DNA of 64,000 nt, from assembly GCA_021405325.1 (NCBI GenBank), contig QWII01000126.1:6072-70071 (forward strand), written 5' to 3'. A program made the position numbers and the translations under genes. Positions 59,663-64,000 of the stretch are shown piece after piece. The notes under the pieces were generated by a model. That model worked only from the letters and a program-made list of their open reading frames with translations. It made no database searches and had not been told where the DNA came from. The stretch's first letter is position 1, and each line of letters opens with the position of its first letter. Source of the DNA: Caldilinea sp. CFX5. GTDB lineage: Bacteria; Chloroflexota; Anaerolineae; Caldilineales; Caldilineaceae.

Positions 59663-61413
59663 GGTGTAGTTCCTGGTGTGTTCCAAAAGTAGATGATTTG
59701 TTCAGCGGTAGCAATCCCCACTTGCTGGCAAAGCAGTTGCGCCTCTTGGGTAAAACCGCCCAATGCCAGAAAGGCTGGTAAAATTGTTTGGGTTGGGAAG
59801 AGGGTGGCATAGACGGCAAGTTTGTCACGAAAATCCTCAACCGACTTGCGACTGGTCTTTTCCTGGCGTTTGCGTGCTTCCACCAAAATGACATGCGCAT
59901 CATCGGTCTGCGCCAAAACATCAATTTCAAGCTCTTTGCCATCCGGTCGTTGAAAGACAACCCGTTCACGCACATCAACAACATTCAACTCCTGATCGCC
60001 GTGAACACCAGTGAAATAGTCCGCCAGCCGAAAATGTTTGCGTGTGCGAAACTCGGTTGCCAGTTGGCGTTCGGCTAATTGACCGGACAGGTGATTGAGC
60101 ATCCCCTGCAAACGCCGGTTTGTCTGGCGTAATTCGATAAGTTTTGTGTGAAATTCTTCCTTCAAATCCGGCTCAAAGCCATTGATTTCCTTCTCAAAAC
60201 GATTGCGCAAAATCAGATTGAGCGTACCATCCTGTAACCCGCGAAAGTCAATATCGGCAACGCCACGAGTCAAGAGATCTGAGCGCACCAGCGTGAGCAA
60301 CTTGCGCTGAATGTCGTTAACATCCAGGTCAAGGTGGAGGATCTCCTTTAGCTCGCGCGGCGTCCAGTAGCGGTCCGCATGTTTGCTCAGGTAGAGCAAC
60401 ATACTTTTGGCATTGTAATCATTGACGCGTTGTAAGGTCAGGTCGATATATTCACCCCAAGTACGGAACATTTCTGATTCCCGGTCAGAAATCTCATAGG
60501 TAACGGTATTGATTACCTCCTCCGCCTTTGTTAAATCGCGTTGAGGGTAAGTGCTTTGAATCACACAGGAGATAAAGAAAGGATCGGCCATACACAGATC
60601 ATTGATCTGCAAGGCGGTCTCATTGGTAATCGGCTCCTGGTACACTTCGGCATATTTATAAACAGCCGCCAATCCGCCTTCCGGGGTCAAATAAGGATTG
60701 AGGAACCAGCGTGTCAACCGTCCGGCTTCCAAGTATTCGTCAATAACACTAAGCAGCCAGCCAATGTATGACCCGGTGACAAGCATCGGGGCGAGTTTGG
60801 ACTCAGAATAGTAATGAAAACTGCCAGCCATTGTCTCATCACGCTGACTTGTACAAGCTTCATCACGGTAAATGTACTGTGTGATATTCTGAAACTCATC
60901 CAGAATCACAATGGCACGCCGATCATAATAATCCGCATAACGGTGGGGTGCAGAGTAAGTACGCTCCCATAAGAGATCATAGCGTTTTGCGGCATTGTCT
61001 TCCTGCAAAGCAGCCAGATCCTGCACGAGCAGATCAATCCCTTGACCTTCCGCCGCAACCCGTAACTGTTCCAACGTTAGTGTTTGACTGACCAATTTGG
61101 GATCGCGTAGCAAAAAGGCAAGATACTGCGTCGCAAAGCTCTGGAAATATTTGAAGGCAAAGTTCGGATACCAGATTTTGGTTTCGCCCATATCAAAAAA
61201 GAAGGGAACGACCAGCCCGTTCTCACTCCACACTTGATTATAGAGACGCTGGACAAAGACAGTCTTCCCGCTTTTACGCCGCGCCAGGATGACGCGCGAC
61301 TTGGAGAGTTTGCGCGGAATATTGGCGATCCATTTGCCAAAGTTTTGGAACTCCTCTTCACGCCCGACTAATAACTCCGGGATGCCGATCTTTTCCGGCA
61401 AGGCATATTGCAT
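59659..61413 (-). CDS. ATP-binding protein with C-terminal PD-(D/E)XK-like region
   Basis: A 584-residue protein of the archaeal-ATPase type. The P-loop is divergent (ILARRKSGKTVFVQRLYNQV) and the Walker B is AIVILDEFQNI. A winged-helix part lies about 330-400 (DRYWTPRELKEILHLDLDVNDIQRKLLTLV). The C-terminal part has a nuclease-like strand set (ELEIDVLAQTDDAHVILVEARKRQ, the D...E-x-K pattern). Proteins like this are often stand-alone ATPases near defence or mobile genes, with unknown partners. It shares ATGA with the dehydratase downstream. Confidence 0.75.
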   Translation of the reverse strand: MQYALPEKIGIPELLVGREEEFQNFGKWIANIPRKLSKSRVILARRKSGKTVFVQRLYNQVWSENGLVVPFFFDMGETKIWYPNFAFKYFQSFATQYLAFLLRDPKLVSQTLTLEQLRVAAEGQGIDLLVQDLAALQEDNAAKRYDLLWERTYSAPHRYADYYDRRAIVILDEFQNITQYIYRDEACTSQRDETMAGSFHYYSESKLAPMLVTGSYIGWLLSVIDEYLEAGRLTRWFLNPYLTPEGGLAAVYKYAEVYQEPITNETALQINDLCMADPFFISCVIQSTYPQRDLTKAEEVINTVTYEISDRESEMFRTWGEYIDLTLQRVNDYNAKSMLLYLSKHADRYWTPRELKEILHLDLDVNDIQRKLLTLVRSDLLTRGVADIDFRGLQDGTLNLILRNRFEKEINGFEPDLKEEFHTKLIELRQTNRRLQGMLNHLSGQLAERQLATEFRTRKHFRLADYFTGVHGDQELNVVDVRERVVFQRPDGKELEIDVLAQTDDAHVILVEARKRQEKTSRKSVEDFRDKLAVYATLFPTQTILPAFLALGGFTQEAQLLCQQVGIATAEQIIYFWNTPGTTP

Positions 61414-61465
61414 GGCTTATACTCCTCTCCGCCTTTTATCTATCCATCTCTCTGATTGTATTTGT

Positions 61466-62662
61466 TTACGCTGCTTGCTCATCTTCGTCCAGTTCACTGC
61501 TCAAGCTCTGCAATGCCTGCCCAATCAGCGCGGCGACCAGGAACCCTTGCTCGGTCTCGGCGGCATCAGCTTCGGTAAAGGCCGATCTTTTTAGATCCAG
61601 AAAGGGCAATTGCGTTGAATGGATTTGGCTGGCTTCGGCCACCCGCTCCGCCAGCGTTGCTTCGATCTGTTGCACACGCGCCGGCGTGACGATCGGCTTC
61701 AAATAGTCGATTAGCTCAGGAATAAGCGTTTTCATCACATTGCTGTTGTCGCGCTTTTTGCCTTTGCGCGCCTCTGCAATGTCAAAGGCGTTGCGCACGA
61801 GTTCGACCGCCGGCGTCATCTCTTCCGGTGTAAACAGATTCAGGGTCAATTCGCCCGTGAAGGTTGCCCGCAGACCATCGTCGTAGATCTGATCAACCTG
61901 TTTGTCCATATACTTGCGGAAACCGGGCGAACTTTCCAGCCTTTTTTCCACCTCAGCGCCCCATTCCGAATTAGTAAAGCGTTCCATGAGCGTATCCGAT
62001 GAGATGGATTGACCCGCTTCGGCCATCTCTTCAATTTCCATGCTGTTGCCCATCAAGGTGAAACCGGCCTCCAGGCTGCGGCTGAGAAAGCTACGGAAAA
62101 AGCCAAGGTGCGGCGTCATACTATCAGTGCGGTCCGCTTCGAGGAAAAATTGCACCGCCGCCGCTTCCATCCGCATTTCTTCTTCGTCGGGGGCGCGCAG
62201 CCGGTTACGCAACTGGGCTAACCCATCAATCAATTGGCGGCGGAGGGTTGGTGTCAACAGTTGCCGACAGAGCCGGCTGAACAATTCGTCCCGCGCATCG
62301 GCTTGCTCATCCGTTTCGATGGGGGTAAGGATGTCTGGGCCGTGACCCATCGCCTCCGCTGTTTGGATCAGTGTGCCGACCGCTTCCATTGGGTCAAGAA
62401 AGATCTCATCAAATTCTTCCTCGTCGACCAGATGGCCGGTGTCCGTGGCAAGCTCGATCACGGCCTCGATATCATTATGGCCCGTGTTGGTATTGAGGTA
62501 GGCGGCCAGTTCCGGGAAGGGGGAAAGCTTAGGGCTACCAGCAGTCGGTGCAGCAAAGGCCCGACCGGTTCCTTGGCGCTCTTTGCGGGCCGAGCGGCGC
62601 TGCTGTTTCTGTTGGCGTTTGCGTTGTTGTTGCGCCGAAGATTTTTTCTTGTTGCGTGCCAT
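61466..62662 (-). CDS. Acidic/basic hypothetical protein with Lys-Arg-rich N-terminus
   Basis: A 398-residue soluble protein. The first 40 residues are a nuclear-localisation-like basic stretch (ARNKKKSSAQQQRKRQQKQQ and RRSARKERQG), and the rest is helix-rich and acidic, without transmembrane segments or motifs I recognise. It lies 52 bp upstream of the ATPase gene on the same strand, so the two may be an operon and act together. The start is ATG 62662; a longer frame of 10 codons is possible. Confidence 0.55.
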   Translation of the reverse strand: MARNKKKSSAQQQRKRQQKQQRRSARKERQGTGRAFAAPTAGSPKLSPFPELAAYLNTNTGHNDIEAVIELATDTGHLVDEEEFDEIFLDPMEAVGTLIQTAEAMGHGPDILTPIETDEQADARDELFSRLCRQLLTPTLRRQLIDGLAQLRNRLRAPDEEEMRMEAAAVQFFLEADRTDSMTPHLGFFRSFLSRSLEAGFTLMGNSMEIEEMAEAGQSISSDTLMERFTNSEWGAEVEKRLESSPGFRKYMDKQVDQIYDDGLRATFTGELTLNLFTPEEMTPAVELVRNAFDIAEARKGKKRDNSNVMKTLIPELIDYLKPIVTPARVQQIEATLAERVAEASQIHSTQLPFLDLKRSAFTEADAAETEQGFLVAALIGQALQSLSSELDEDEQAA

Positions 62663-62860
62663 GATCGATCCGCTTCCCTCCGATAAAAACAAAATTCGTT
62701 GCTCAGTTTATCATGCCATTATGGATTGATTTACGAATGTTGTCAACGCCGTGCGCCAACCGGCAGCGCCAACGATCCGTTGCTTGACAGAAGGCGCGCT
62801 GCCCACGTATGATCACCACTATTGATGAATCTGTCTATACCCAATCGATTGGAGCCTGCC

Positions 62861-63754
62861 ATGAAAATCTCTGCGTTCCCCAAATGTTATATGGATGACA
62901 TCTGTGTCCACCACACGATGACGGTCTTTGACTGGATCAACATGGCCCAGGATCTGGGCGCCGAAGGGTTGGAAATGTACGATGGTTTCCTTGCCAGTCT
63001 GGACAATGCTTATCTGGACAGTGTCGGCGAAGCAATTGCCAAAGGCGGCCACGCCATGCCCATGCTCTGCTGCTCCCCCGATCTCACCAACCCCGATGCC
63101 GATGGGCGCAAACGGGCTATTGAACGGGAAGCGGAGATGATTCGCGTCACCCGCCACCTCGGTGGGCCAAAGGCACGCTGCCGCATCCTCACCGGTCAAC
63201 GCTATCCGGAAGTGAGCGTTCCCCAAGGGGTGGCCTGGGTGAAAGAAGCGGTTGATCAACTGCTGCCGGTGGCGCGCGAATATGATATTGTCCTGGCCCT
63301 GGAAAATCACTACAAGGACGGCTATTGGAAATACCCCGAATTCGCCCAGAAGCAAGAAGTCTTTCTGCAGGTGCTGGCCGCCATCCCCGAACGGGAATAC
63401 TTTGGCGTCCAGTATGACCCCTCGAATGCCATTGTCGCCGGCGATGATCCGATTGAACTGTTGCGTCTGGTGGCCGACCGGGTGGTGAGTATGCACGCCA
63501 GCGACCGCTACCTGGCTGAAGGGGCAACGCTCGATGATCTGCGCCAGACTGACGGTACGCTGGGCTATTCACCCAATCTACGCCACGGCGTCACCGGCAA
63601 AGGGCTAAATGACTACGACCAAATTTTTACGATTCTCAAGGCTGCCGGTTACAACGGCTGGGTCAGCATTGAAGATGGCATGAATGGTATGGGTGAGATG
63701 AAAGAATCGATCGATTTTCTGAAACGGATGCGCGCGAAATATTACTCATCCTGA
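62861..63754 (+). CDS. Sugar phosphate isomerase/epimerase (TIM barrel)
   Basis: A 297-residue barrel of the AP-endonuclease-2 type: KISAFPKCYMDDICVHHTMTVFDWINMAQDLGAEGLEMYDGF, DIVLALENHYKDGYWKYPEF (Glu), YFGVQYDPSNAIVAGDDPIELLRLVADRVVSMHASDRYL (Asp and His) and WVSIEDGMNG. The metal-site residues are in place. GGAG precedes ATG 62861. It is followed by a Tat-exported gene and is probably co-transcribed with it. Confidence 0.87.
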   Translation: MKISAFPKCYMDDICVHHTMTVFDWINMAQDLGAEGLEMYDGFLASLDNAYLDSVGEAIAKGGHAMPMLCCSPDLTNPDADGRKRAIEREAEMIRVTRHLGGPKARCRILTGQRYPEVSVPQGVAWVKEAVDQLLPVAREYDIVLALENHYKDGYWKYPEFAQKQEVFLQVLAAIPEREYFGVQYDPSNAIVAGDDPIELLRLVADRVVSMHASDRYLAEGATLDDLRQTDGTLGYSPNLRHGVTGKGLNDYDQIFTILKAAGYNGWVSIEDGMNGMGEMKESIDFLKRMRAKYYSS

Positions 63755-63939
63755 AAATTGCATTCCTTACCAATCCGGGTTTATAATCGTAATTGCTTCG
63801 CTCGCTAAATTTGCGTGTTCATCCGCCGAAGGCAAACCAAGTCTTTTCACTGTGCAATCCTGGTCCGCCGCGCCCCCCACGCCAGATGAGCCGCTGATTG
63901 ATAATCTCAATGTTCGTTTGTACCAAAGGAGAATTGCAT

Positions 63940-64000
63940 ATGAAGTCGTTCAATCGACGCGAATTTCTCAAGTATACCGCGATGGGCGCCGGTTCGCTGG
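63940..64000 (+). CDS. Tat-exported protein, N-terminus only (partial)
   Basis: The first 20 codons of a gene cut by the right edge. They read MKSFNRREFLKYTAMGAGSL, a twin-arginine signal (RREFLK) followed by the start of a hydrophobic segment. AAAGGAG precedes the ATG. It could be a substrate-binding protein or an oxidoreductase; the window does not allow a choice. Confidence 0.8.
   Translation, partial: MKSFNRREFLKYTAMGAGSL

Overview
The window looks like a chromosomal segment of a free-living heterotrophic bacterium, most probably a member of the Chloroflexota (Anaerolineae/Caldilineae type). This is inferred from the mix of gene families: tungsten aldehyde oxidoreductase, many carbohydrate ABC and sugar-acid genes, Tat lipoproteins, DUF11-type secreted proteins, and intergenic DNA full of short-period palindromic arrays. 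No rRNA or other taxonomic marker beyond infC-rpmI-rplT is present, so the phylum is a moderate-confidence call. Genes lie on both strands in short operons, with little sign of large-scale transfer apart from an IscB element at the left edge.

Layout. 1-1450: the 5' part of an IscB RNA-guided nuclease gene (minus strand, running off the left edge) with its omega/HEARO RNA region, inserted directly behind the stop codon of an AhpD-like gene. 1.4-4.8 kb: a redox cluster of two carboxymuconolactone decarboxylase (CMD) proteins, a thioredoxin/SelW fusion and a luciferase-like flavin oxidoreductase. 5.5-14.7 kb: a phospholipase D-like exported protein, two methyltransferase-type proteins, two L,D-transpeptidases flanking a xylulokinase, and an APH-type kinase. 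14.9-15.4 kb: a tRNA-Leu(UAA) split by a group I intron of the type known from cyanobacteria, with a textbook promoter. 15.5-21.1 kb: an HhH membrane protein, then pdxS-pdxT-infC-rpmI-rplT-rRNA methyltransferase, with infC apparently starting at ATA. 21.4-25.8 kb: a large secreted repeat protein and two degenerate response regulators.

26-30.5 kb: a sulfite-oxidase-like protein, a MaoC hydratase and a sulfonate-type ABC operon. The ABC operon is preceded by a complete candidate cysteine attenuator: a sigma70 promoter, a 34-codon leader peptide with nine Cys codons (seven in a row), and an intrinsic terminator. 30.9-37.3 kb: a carbohydrate ABC importer (Tat lipoprotein plus two permeases) interrupted by a beta-propeller gene. 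37.4-41.8 kb: a NarL-type two-component operon. 42.4-45.2 kb: YdhR-like, MoaD-like and tungsten aldehyde:ferredoxin oxidoreductase genes behind a structured leader. 45.4-64 kb: a Uma2 nuclease, a nitrilase, three enolase-superfamily enzymes, an aspartoacylase-like deacylase, a CocE esterase, an MFS exporter, an epimerase, sugar isomerases, an ATPase/nuclease gene and the start of a Tat-exported protein. The last 17 kb reads as sugar-acid and amide catabolism.

The most unusual content is non-coding. Besides the intron, the attenuator and the IscB RNA, almost every large intergenic gap holds a palindrome. These fall into families: octamer arrays (AGGTAGAC or AGTGAGAC and their complements), hairpins with variable stems inside a conserved GTAACT frame, GTGCGGTT elements, TCAGTAG-bounded elements and long perfect hairpins.
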